64,000 nt of DNA, from contig NZ_JAHYSG010000045.1 of NCBI RefSeq assembly GCF_022095675.1, positions 27,203-91,202 of the forward strand. The letters run 5' to 3'. Position numbers and translations under genes: made by a program. Source of the stretch: Dactylosporangium sp. AC04546 (GTDB taxonomy: Bacteria > Actinomycetota > Actinomycetes > Mycobacteriales > Micromonosporaceae). Below the pieces are notes generated by a model that saw only the letters and a program-made list of their open reading frames with translations, made no database searches and had not been told where the DNA came from. Of this stretch, positions 24,414 through 31,457 are shown piece by piece (the stretch's first letter is position 1; every line of letters starts with the position of its first letter).

Positions 24414-25255
24414 CCGACCCGGAACCGGGCCACCACGTCGCGGACGGCGGCGACCACCGCGTCGGGCTGCTCGACGTGGAGATACTGGTGGGCGGCGCCC
24501 TCGACCAGGCGCTGCTCGCCCGACGGTACCGTCGCGGCCAGGGCGGCGTGCATGACGCGCAGGCCCTCGTGCGCCTCGTGCAGGAGGTCGGCGTCGAGGT
24601 GCTTCGCCCAGTACGGGTTGTGGCCCATCGCGGTCAGGACGATCAGCGGGACGTCGGGGAGCGGGCCACCGCCGCGCAGCTCCGCGTAGAGCTCGGACTC
24701 CATGTTGCGGGACTCCTCGACGCCGGTGCGCCAGTTGGTCAGGCGGAGCTCGACGAGCGGCTCGCGGATCGGGCCGGGCCACGCTTGGTACAGCTGATGC
24801 AACGCCTCACGTGCGGCGCCGAGCTGCTCCGGCGTGAGCTCGGGCAGGTTGTCGAGGTCGGGCTTGAGCTGCTCGTTGAGCTCGGCGAGGCGGGCCGGCA
24901 GGAAGTCGAGGATGTCCTCGTGGCCGGGGTCGATGAGCACCAGGCCGGCGACGTCGGCCGGGAAGAGCTGGGCGAACCGGCGGGCGTAGAAGGCGCCGAG
25001 CGAGTGGCCGGCCAGCACATACGGCCCGGGGACCGGCTCCAGCGCCGTGCGCAGCTCGCGCGCCACGGCCTCGGCGCTGCGCGGAAGCGGGACCGGGTCG
25101 CTCCAGCCGGTGCCGCCGCGGTCGTAGAGCACGCTCGTGGTCAGCTCGGCGACGCGCTCATGGACGTTGAGGTATTCCAGGCCGATGAGGCCGGCGCCGG
25201 GGAGGAAGACGACCGCCGGGGTGCCGGTGCCGTCGCGCCGCAGCTCGATTCTCAT
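24380..25255 (-). CDS. Alpha/beta hydrolase
   Basis: A 291-residue cytoplasmic hydrolase. Visible elements: VVFLPGAGLIGLEYLN (oxyanion strand), YDRGGTGWSDP, the nucleophile elbow LAGHSLGAFYAR, LVLIDPGHEDILD, and the late histidine AAHQYLHVEQPDAV. This is the usual Ser-Asp-His arrangement of esterase/epoxide-hydrolase-like proteins. The ATG at 25255 is chosen because the divergent HTH regulator starts 37 bases away and the intervening DNA holds a repeat pair. Substrate unknown; likely controlled by that regulator. Confidence 0.88.
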   Translation of the reverse strand: MRIELRRDGTGTPAVVFLPGAGLIGLEYLNVHERVAELTTSVLYDRGGTGWSDPVPLPRSAEAVARELRTALEPVPGPYVLAGHSLGAFYARRFAQLFPADVAGLVLIDPGHEDILDFLPARLAELNEQLKPDLDNLPELTPEQLGAAREALHQLYQAWPGPIREPLVELRLTNWRTGVEESRNMESELYAELRGGGPLPDVPLIVLTAMGHNPYWAKHLDADLLHEAHEGLRVMHAALAATVPSGEQRLVEGAAHQYLHVEQPDAVVAAVRDVVARFRVGQRGDVASTLR

Positions 25256-25258
25256 GTT

Positions 25259-25284
25259 TGAGAACAGTATCAGGCGTGAGAACA
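25259..25284. promoter_or_regulatory. TGAGAACA direct repeat between divergent genes
   Basis: Two exact copies of TGAGAACA (25259-25266 and 25277-25284), 18 bases apart start to start, fill the 36-base gap between the alpha/beta hydrolase and the HTH regulator. Probable operator of the adjacent regulator. Confidence 0.55.
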
Positions 25285-25291
25285 TTGGTCC

Positions 25292-25816
25292 ATGGACACC
25301 GCTGAGGTTCTGCTCCACCCCGTCCGGCTCCGCATCGTGCACGCCATGGCCGGCGGCGAGATGACCACGGCCGAGCTGTGCGAGCGCATCCCCGACGCGT
25401 CGAAGGCGACGATCTACCGGCACGTGGGTGCGCTGGCCGACGCCAGCGTCCTGGAGGTCGCGTGGGAGCAGCGGGTGCGCGGGGTGGTCGAGAAGCGGTA
25501 CCGGTTACGGCGGGATCGGGCGGTCATCGACGCCGAGCGCGCCGCCTCGACGACCGTCGACGAGCACCGGGCCGCGTTCCCGGTGGCGATGGCGGTGCTG
25601 CTGGCCGAGTTCGCGGCGTATCTCGACCGGCCGGACGCGGACCCGGCCGGCGACCTCGTCGGCTATCGGCAGCATTCGGTCTGGCTGAGCGACGACGAGA
25701 AGGCCGCGCTCATCGAGGACCTGCGGGAGGTGCTGTTACCCAGGCTCACCCAGGCACCGGCGCCCGGGCGGCGGCAGCACCTGCTGAGCCCGATCCTGTT
25801 CCCGACGCGTCAGTAG
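25292..25816 (+). CDS. ArsR/YdfF-like helix-turn-helix regulator
   Basis: A 174-residue regulator. The N-terminal winged helix reads VLLHPVRLRIVHAMAGGEMT, then TAELCERIPDASKATIYRHV; the C-terminal part (about 80-174) is a helical dimerisation/ligand region (AAFPVAMAVLLAEFAAYL). It has no metal-site cysteines. It is divergent from the alpha/beta hydrolase with a repeat pair in between, so it probably represses that gene and itself. Its last bases overlap the stop of the convergent membrane-protein gene by seven. Confidence 0.88.
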   Translation: MDTAEVLLHPVRLRIVHAMAGGEMTTAELCERIPDASKATIYRHVGALADASVLEVAWEQRVRGVVEKRYRLRRDRAVIDAERAASTTVDEHRAAFPVAMAVLLAEFAAYLDRPDADPAGDLVGYRQHSVWLSDDEKAALIEDLREVLLPRLTQAPAPGRRQHLLSPILFPTRQ

Positions 25817-26280
25817 GTCTGGTAGCGGCACCACGAGCGCGCCGCGCGGGTGTTGAGGAGGAAGACGAAGACGAGCGGCAGCACGATGGAGATCAGCGTC
25901 TCGGCGTAGGGGCGGCCAGTGGTGTAGCCCTGCCAGACGCCACCGGCGACGCTGAGCAGGTTCAGGGCGGTGAGCAGCACGCGGGCCCAGTTGCGGCCGC
26001 GCTGCAGCTTGCGGCCGAGCATGATCGCGATGAGCCCGACGATGATGAAGGAGCCGCAGATCACGGCCACGATCGGGGTGATCTGGGCCGGCCGGGTGGT
26101 CCACGCGTCGTTCCCGGTCGCGTACTCGAGCCGCGGGATCACGTCGACCGCCGCGAGCGCGAGCAGCGCGCCGATCGCGAGCGTGATCAGGCCGCCGAGG
26201 TACTGGAAGATCGCGACGACGTGCAGGGAGACCGGCGCGGTCGTGCGCACCGGGTAGGGCTGCTGCCAGGCGTAGGACAT
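25810..26280 (-). CDS. Integral membrane protein, 156 residues, unknown
   Basis: Starts MSYAWQQPYPVRTTAPV and contains four hydrophobic helices (about residues 19-47, 68-90, 100-115 and 128-145) separated by short loops; the C-terminus is RSWCRYQTY. It resembles generic actinobacterial four-helix membrane proteins. ATG 26280 is preferred because the upstream open frame is antisense artefact. No function can be read. Confidence 0.75.
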   Translation of the reverse strand: MSYAWQQPYPVRTTAPVSLHVVAIFQYLGGLITLAIGALLALAAVDVIPRLEYATGNDAWTTRPAQITPIVAVICGSFIIVGLIAIMLGRKLQRGRNWARVLLTALNLLSVAGGVWQGYTTGRPYAETLISIVLPLVFVFLLNTRAARSWCRYQTY

Positions 26281-26358
26281 GCCATCGAGGGTGCTCCGGC
26301 TGGCGGTGGCGCGACTCGCCTGTTCATGCCAATGCCGCACCGCGCGTGAAGGGTCAGA

Positions 26359-26700
26359 ATGGAGAGCGTGGGCTGGGACGAGATCCTGGAGCGGGCGCGG
26401 CGCTACGACGCCACCGCCAGGCCGGGGGAGTGGCCGCCGCCGATCTGCGTGGCGCTCGTCAGCGCGGCGTTCGGCTCGGCGCTGCGGCGGTTCCTGCCCG
26501 TCTGGAGCATGAGCGCGATCTGGTTCCACGACGGTACCGGGCCCGACGACCCGCGGAAGCCGGCGGCGATCGGGGTCGCGGGGCCGGATCCGGATGAGTA
26601 CGTCGTGTGGTGGGACGAGCCCGGCCGCGGGCCGGTCATCCAGCTGCTCACCACCGACCCCCAGGAGGCCGTCGCGCTAGCGGTGCTGCTCAATCGCTGA
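26359..26700 (+). CDS. Hypothetical protein, 113 residues
   Basis: A cytoplasmic 113-residue protein (MESVGWDEILERARRYDAT start) with PDEYVVWWDEPGRGPVIQLL near the end. AAGGG about six bases upstream supports the ATG at 26359. It overlaps the stop of the convergent TetR gene by 24 bases. No domain recognised. Confidence 0.6.
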   Translation: MESVGWDEILERARRYDATARPGEWPPPICVALVSAAFGSALRRFLPVWSMSAIWFHDGTGPDDPRKPAAIGVAGPDPDEYVVWWDEPGRGPVIQLLTTDPQEAVALAVLLNR

Positions 26701-27243
26701 CGCGGCCGCCGCGACGCGGCGGAGGTGGGCGGCGACCGCGGCGTCAGCGGCGGGTGTGCCCGAGTCCAGCCAGAGCAGGATGCCGTCGACGACGACCGAG
26801 AAGCTCAGCATCGCGATCCAGGGGCGCAGCTCCGGCGGTACCGTGGCCGGAAGCGCCTGCACAGCGATCTGGAGCACGCGGTCGCGGAATCCACCGGCGT
26901 AGCGGGCGAACTGAGGCTCGCGGGCCGAGTGGCGGAACAGCAGGGCGAACGCCGCCGGGTCGGCCCGGGCGGCGGCGAGGAGCTGCGCGATCATGTCCGG
27001 GTCGGTGTCCCGTTCGCGGAAGCGCAGGGCCTGGGCCAGGCGGTCGCGGGTGTCGTCCAGGACCCGCTCGTAGAGGGCCTGTTTGGTGTCGAAGTGGCGG
27101 TACACGATCAGCTTGGTCACGCCCGCCTCGGCGGCGATGTCGTCCATCGACGTCGCCGCGAAGCCGCCGACCGCGAACGCACGGGCCGCCGCCGCGAGGA
27201 TGCTGGCGACCCGCTCGTCGCGTTTCAGGAGCTTGCGTGTCAC
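26677..27243 (-). CDS. TetR family regulator, third gene of ABC operon
   Basis: A 188-residue TetR regulator: HTH at residues 12-58 (VASILAAAARAFAVGGFAAT, then SMDDIAAEAGVTKLIVYRHF), ligand-binding helical C-terminus. The GTG start overlaps the permease stop by four bases (GTGA), so translation is coupled and the regulator is made with the exporter it probably controls. The palindromes in front of the operon are likely its operator. Confidence 0.9.
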   Translation of the reverse strand: MTRKLLKRDERVASILAAAARAFAVGGFAATSMDDIAAEAGVTKLIVYRHFDTKQALYERVLDDTRDRLAQALRFRERDTDPDMIAQLLAAARADPAAFALLFRHSAREPQFARYAGGFRDRVLQIAVQALPATVPPELRPWIAMLSFSVVVDGILLWLDSGTPAADAAVAAHLRRVAAAASAIEQHR

Positions 27244-27965
27244 CCCGCCAGTCTGACCCGTCCCGTGGCGCGTGGCGGCGCGGGCTCCACCCGGAACCGC
27301 CACAGGGCGAAGACGAAGGCGGCGCAGGACCAGGCGAGCAGCCAGGCCAGGTCCACCCACGAGAAGGCGTTCAGGAGGGCGCCGGCATGGGTGAGCGGCG
27401 ACGCCTGCGACACGACGCCGACCCAGCCGGGCAGTTCAGCGGCCGGGAAGAAGACACCGGAGACCAGCACGACCGGCAGGAGGGTCGTGGACAGGAGGGT
27501 CGCGGCCGCGTCACCGCGGGGCACGACCTGGGCAACGGCGACCCCGATCAGGCTGACGGTGACGGCGCCGGGGACGGCCCAGGCGAACCCGGGCAGCCAC
27601 GCGCCGTACAGCGCCAGGCCCATGAGCACGAGCACCACGGTCTGTGCCGAAGCCACCAGTACGGTCGCGGCGACCCGCCCGGCGATGTGCTGCCAGAGCG
27701 GCAGCGGCGTCGCGCGCAGACGCTTGAGGACACCGGCGTCGCGGCTCGCGACCAGCGACGCGGCGAACGTCGTGTAGCAGGTCGAGGCGATCCCCAGCGT
27801 CGCCATCGCCGCGACGAGCCGCGCGTGGTAGCCGGGCTCCGCCTGGTGGTCACTGATCGCCGCCAGCATCACCATGAGCAGCGGCGGGGTGGCGGCCGAC
27901 GCGACGAGGGCCCGTGGGCTGCGCAGATAGAGACGGATCTGGTACAGGCAGAGCTCACGCAGCAT
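27240..27965 (-). CDS. ABC-2 type exporter permease
   Basis: A 241-residue membrane protein with about six helices and the ABC-2 permease pattern (MLRELCLYQIRLYLRSPRAL, LLMVMLAAISD, VVLVSGVFFPAAELPGWVGV). It partners the ATPase immediately upstream, whose end it overlaps by 11 bases. Exports a drug, lipid or peptide by family; the substrate is not evident. Confidence 0.9.
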   Translation of the reverse strand: MLRELCLYQIRLYLRSPRALVASAATPPLLMVMLAAISDHQAEPGYHARLVAAMATLGIASTCYTTFAASLVASRDAGVLKRLRATPLPLWQHIAGRVAATVLVASAQTVVLVLMGLALYGAWLPGFAWAVPGAVTVSLIGVAVAQVVPRGDAAATLLSTTLLPVVLVSGVFFPAAELPGWVGVVSQASPLTHAGALLNAFSWVDLAWLLAWSCAAFVFALWRFRVEPAPPRATGRVRLAG

Positions 27966-28794
27966 GACGGCTCCCCACGAGCGACAGGTAGGCGTCCTCG
28001 AGCGTCGGCCGGGTGACGCTGAGCTCGCCGAGCTCCTCGCCCTCCCGCAGCACCGTGAGCAGCGCCGCCGACGGTGTGCGGGTGCGGATCACGGCCGGCT
28101 CGCCGCCGGGCGGGCGGTAGCGGATCGTCGTCTCGGCGTCGAGGTGGCCGCCGAGCGTCGCCGGGTCGCCGTCGGCGACGATCTTCCCGCCGACCACGAC
28201 GACGACCCGGTCGGCGAGCTCGGCCGCCTCCTCCAGGTAGTGCGTGGTGAGCAGCACGGCGCAGCCGCCGGCGGCGACCTCGCGCACCACCCGCCAGGTG
28301 TCCCGGCGCGCCTCGGGATCGAAGCCGGTCGTCGGCTCGTCGAGGAACAGCACCTCGGGCCGGCCGACCAGGGCGAGGGCCAGGTCGAGGCGGCGCTGCC
28401 GGCCACCGGAGAGCACGCCCGCCCGGCGGTGCACGGCGTCGGCGAGCCCCAGCCGGTCCAGCAGGTCGCCGGAGGGCCACGGGTCTCGGTACAGCCGGGA
28501 GAAGAGGCCGACCGCCTCCCCCACCGTCAGCTGTGGATCGACGCTCGTCGACTGCGGCAGCACGCCGATCCGGCCGCGCCAGGCGCGCGTCGGCCGGGCC
28601 GGGTCGGTGCCGAGCACCTGGACGCGGCCGCCGTCGCGGGGCCGGTACCCCTCCAGGATCTCCACGAGCGACGTCTTGCCCGCGCCGTTCGGGCCGAGCA
28701 CGGCGAGCACCTCGCCGGGCGCGGCCCGCAGATCGACGCCGTCCAGCGCCGTGCGTTTCCCGTACCGCTTGACGAGCCCTTCCACTTCGATCAT
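27955..28794 (-). CDS. ABC exporter ATP-binding protein
   Basis: A 279-residue ATPase. Walker A GPNGAGKTS near residue 34, signature VLSGGRQRRLDLAL, Walker B VLFLDEPTTGFDPEA, and the switch histidine in LLTTHYLEEAAEL are all present. ATG 28794 (MIEVEGLVKRYG) has GGAGG about eight bases upstream. First gene of an ATPase-permease-TetR operon. Promoter elements and palindromes lie just upstream. Confidence 0.93.
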   Translation of the reverse strand: MIEVEGLVKRYGKRTALDGVDLRAAPGEVLAVLGPNGAGKTSLVEILEGYRPRDGGRVQVLGTDPARPTRAWRGRIGVLPQSTSVDPQLTVGEAVGLFSRLYRDPWPSGDLLDRLGLADAVHRRAGVLSGGRQRRLDLALALVGRPEVLFLDEPTTGFDPEARRDTWRVVREVAAGGCAVLLTTHYLEEAAELADRVVVVVGGKIVADGDPATLGGHLDAETTIRYRPPGGEPAVIRTRTPSAALLTVLREGEELGELSVTRPTLEDAYLSLVGSRHAA

Positions 28795-28820
28795 GTGCGG
28801 CCTCCAAATGTGTATACGAC

Positions 28821-28846
28821 AGAGTGTAGACTCTGACGTCAACACT
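28821..28846 (-). promoter_or_regulatory. Promoter and TetR-type operator of ABC operon
   Basis: Read towards the ATPase gene, TTGACG (28842-28837) is a good -35, and a TATAC-like -10 follows about 17-20 bases later. Between them AGAGT and ACTCT flank GTAG (28821-28834), and GAGTGT/ACACTC form a wider repeat (28822-28846). An operator inside the promoter fits repression by the operon's own TetR. Confidence 0.6.
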
Positions 28847-29877
28847 CAATTGCCGTACGTGATCACCATCGGCGGCGGCTGGAGGGCCATCACCTGCTCG
28901 GGCGTCATGAGCTTGTACTTCGACTCCAGCTGGTAGAAGATCTTGAATCCGCCGTACCGGAAGTTCTGGTGCCGCTGCATGCCCTGCGCGACCCAGAGGT
29001 TGTACTGCTGGGTCTTCAGCTCGATGTCGCCCGGCCAGCCGCCGACGGAGTCGACGTGGACGATCACGTCGACGCGGGTGTCGTTGCGCAGGTTCCCCTT
29101 GTCGGCGATGAGCGCCTTGCCCGGGTCGTACGGGTCGGCGAGGTCGTCCCCGTCCGGGCGGTACTGGTGGATGAGGAACATCTTGCGCGGCACCTGGTAC
29201 TCCTCCGGCATGGCGGCGACGGCGTCGATGAGCGGGTTGAGGTCGGCCGCGCGCACGTTCGCCAGGTTCTTGCCGGGGACGCCGTCGCGGCGCGGGAACA
29301 TCCACTCCGGGTCGACCGCGACGTGCACGAACGGCAGCTCGAGGTACGGCCGGAAGAAGTTGAGCTCGGTCATCGGGTCGGTCTGCCCGAAGTTCAGGTC
29401 CAGGAACAGCACCAGGTCGTGCGCCCGGCAGAACTGGACGTACCGGTCGATCGTGGCCGCGTCCACGTGGTGGCTGTAGTCGCCGTCGGGGCCGGCGGAG
29501 CGGTCGGGGACGCTGACCACCAGGTCGATGCCGGCGACCACCGGATGCGCGGGGTCGAGCCGCTGGTACTCCGCGGCCTGGTTGCGCAGCCGGGCGAGCA
29601 TGGCGGCGCTGAGCTCGTAGGCCGGGCCGGTGGCGGCGGCGCCCGGCACGGCGTAGAAGGCCACGATCCGGTTGGTGGGCAGCGGCGCGCCCGCGTCCGG
29701 GCTGAACGCGGGCCTGGCCGGCTCGGGGGCGGCGGTGGGCGTGGCCTGCGGCGCCGGGTTCTGGTGCTCGCCGGTCTGCCGGACGTACTGCGCGAGCGCG
29801 ACGACGAGCACGACGCCGAGCACCAGCGGCACTGCGATCATCGCGGCCATGCCCTGCCGCCGGTTCTGAGCGGACAT
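28846..29877 (-). CDS. Secreted or membrane-anchored protein of unknown function
   Basis: A 343-residue protein with an N-terminal signal anchor (MAAMIAVPLVLGVVLVVAL, about residues 10-30), a Pro/Ala/Thr linker (about 38-65), and a globular domain from NRIVAFYAVPG. Segments such as LVLFLDLNFGQTDPM, VHVAVDPEWMFPRRDG, KMFLIHQYRPDGDD and DVIVHVDSVGGWPG look like strands of a TIM barrel with acidic residues at strand ends, as in glycosidase-like proteins, but no family was recognised. Its stop lies at the edge of the ABC operon promoter. Confidence 0.7.
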   Translation of the reverse strand: MSAQNRRQGMAAMIAVPLVLGVVLVVALAQYVRQTGEHQNPAPQATPTAAPEPARPAFSPDAGAPLPTNRIVAFYAVPGAAATGPAYELSAAMLARLRNQAAEYQRLDPAHPVVAGIDLVVSVPDRSAGPDGDYSHHVDAATIDRYVQFCRAHDLVLFLDLNFGQTDPMTELNFFRPYLELPFVHVAVDPEWMFPRRDGVPGKNLANVRAADLNPLIDAVAAMPEEYQVPRKMFLIHQYRPDGDDLADPYDPGKALIADKGNLRNDTRVDVIVHVDSVGGWPGDIELKTQQYNLWVAQGMQRHQNFRYGGFKIFYQLESKYKLMTPEQVMALQPPPMVITYGN

Positions 29878-30035
29878 ACTGGTCCCTTTCGGGTGCGGGT
29901 GGCGGTTCGGACGCCCGCCGGCGCCGGGTCGCGCGTCCGCTCATTCCGCGACCCACCCCGCGGGCGGAGCCTCCCTCTCCAATCCCCGCGCCCCGAAACA
30001 TCCAAATACGGCGCAGTCGTGGTCACACCGGGCCG

Positions 30036-30659
30036 TCAGGGCCTCCCGCGCCGTTGACGCACAGCCAGCACGGCGATCCACAGCCAGCCGACCCCGATGG
30101 CGAGGCGCTGGAGCAGCCCGGCCACGTCCACGAACGGGGCGGTCTGGGCGAAGCCGGCCGAGGCCAGCGCGAACAGGGCGAGGAACGCCACGCCGAACAG
30201 GGCCGACCAGCGCGAGCGGCGGACGTCGGCGAACATCGCCACGGCGATGGCGAGGAAGGCCGGCAGCGAGAAGACCAGGTCGTGCACGGTGCCGTGCCAG
30301 GTCACCGTTTCGGGGACGCCGGCCGGGTAGCCGCTGACGGGATCGGTGAGGAACGCGCCGGCGCCGATGAGGCCGATGCCCCAGACGGCGATCAGCACCC
30401 GTTGCACAGACCGCCGGCCGGCCGCGAACAGCACCGTGAGCAGGCCGGCGACGACGAAGTTGACGACCTGGACCCAGCCGCCCGGGCCGAGGGCGAGGGA
30501 GCTGACCGGGTGCCGCATCGGGTCGTAGCCGTCGCGGAACGCGCCTTCGAGCAGGAACGTGCCGACGAACAGCGGGCCGGCCAGCAGGCCGGCGTAGAGG
30601 AGACGGGAGGGCGGCCGGTCGGGAGTCGCGGCCCGGATCGCGGTGAGCGTCGCGGTCAT
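30036..30659 (-). CDS. DUF998 family membrane protein
   Basis: A 207-residue protein with six transmembrane helices. The DUF998 pattern is clear: LLAGPLFVGTFLLEGAFRDG, then YDPMRHPVSSLALGPGG, and DPVSGYPAGVP and HDLVFSLPAFLAIAVAM. Function unknown in the family. The ATG at 30659 has two TTGAC palindromes directly upstream, so the gene is probably repressed by a regulator; the remnant of one lies just beyond. Confidence 0.88.
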   Translation of the reverse strand: MTATLTAIRAATPDRPPSRLLYAGLLAGPLFVGTFLLEGAFRDGYDPMRHPVSSLALGPGGWVQVVNFVVAGLLTVLFAAGRRSVQRVLIAVWGIGLIGAGAFLTDPVSGYPAGVPETVTWHGTVHDLVFSLPAFLAIAVAMFADVRRSRWSALFGVAFLALFALASAGFAQTAPFVDVAGLLQRLAIGVGWLWIAVLAVRQRRGRP

Positions 30660-30662
30660 GGC

Positions 30663-30706
30663 GTCAACCGTAGTTGACGACCGGACGATCGTCAACCTTG
30701 GTTGAC
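30663..30706. promoter_or_regulatory. Twin 16-bp TTGAC palindromes
   Basis: GTCAACCGTAGTTGAC (30663-30678) and GTCAACCTTGGTTGAC (30691-30706) are two near-identical inverted repeats, 28 bases apart, beginning four bases upstream of the DUF998 ATG. This is a strong operator signature; the cognate regulator is not identified. Confidence 0.65.
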
Positions 30707-30729
30707 GGCGCTCATGGCAAACTGATCGC

Positions 30730-30795
30730 GTGAACGCGCTCGGGGAGTTCCTGCACAGCCGGAGGGGCCGGCGGCGGTTCGTGGTGTTCCAGTGA
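30730..30795 (+). pseudogene. N-terminal remnant of an XRE regulator, now a short leader ORF
   Basis: A 21-residue GTG-started frame reading MNALGEFLHSRRGR and then RRFVVFQ. The first 14 residues match the start of MmyB-type XRE regulators, such as the one at 5779 (NTLGEFLRARRE), after which similarity ends. Its TGA overlaps the GTG of the GNAT gene by four bases, so if translated it would couple to the acetyltransferase. Probably the relic of a deleted regulator. Confidence 0.5.
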
Positions 30796-31316
30796 CGATC
30801 GAACTGCGGCCGTACGGCGCGGAGGACCTGGCCCTCACCGCCGCACTGGAGGCCGACCCGGAGGTCAAGAGCCGGCTCGGCGGCGCCGTCGGGGCCGACG
30901 AGGCCGGACGCATCCACGAGCGGCGGATGGCAGCCGTCGCGCGCGGCGACTGGTACTTCACGATCCACGTCACCGGAGCGCCACGCCCGGCCGGCGTCAT
31001 CGCGATCTTCCGCACCCCGTGGGAGGGCGGGCACATCCACGAGGTCGGCTCGATGCTCTTCCCCGAGTTCCAGGCGCAGGGCATCGCCGCCGAGGCGTTC
31101 CGGATGCTCGTCGAGCGGGGCCGCCACGAGCGCCGGTTCACCGAGATCCACGGCTTCGCCGAGGTGTCGAACGGCCCGTCGAACGGCATCGTGCGCCGGC
31201 TCGGGTTCGAACTGCTCGGCGAGTGCGACATGGACTACGAGGGCGTGCCGATCCGGTGCAACCACTGGCGGTTGACCATTACGCGACACGACGGCACCGG
31301 ACGTACGACCGGATAA
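30792..31316 (+). CDS. GNAT family N-acetyltransferase
   Basis: A 174-residue RimJ/RimL-like acetyltransferase. Landmarks: MTIELRPYGAEDLALTAAL, HEVGSMLFPEFQAQGIAAEA (acetyl-CoA loop, with QAQGIA in place of QGKGIG), and EVSNGPSNGIVRRLGFELLG. The GTG start overlaps the stop of the short leader frame. Substrate unknown. Confidence 0.86.
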   Translation: MTIELRPYGAEDLALTAALEADPEVKSRLGGAVGADEAGRIHERRMAAVARGDWYFTIHVTGAPRPAGVIAIFRTPWEGGHIHEVGSMLFPEFQAQGIAAEAFRMLVERGRHERRFTEIHGFAEVSNGPSNGIVRRLGFELLGECDMDYEGVPIRCNHWRLTITRHDGTGRTTG

Positions 31317-31457
31317 CGCAGAGAACAGCGTACGCTGCCACACCGAAAGCGTTGCACCGCAACCATTACGCCCCGCAAACACGTGGTCACCGCACGGTAT
31401 CAACCCCTAAGAACGCCTGACGTCTGACCGATGAATCCAGTGGGCGAAGGGAGCGTG

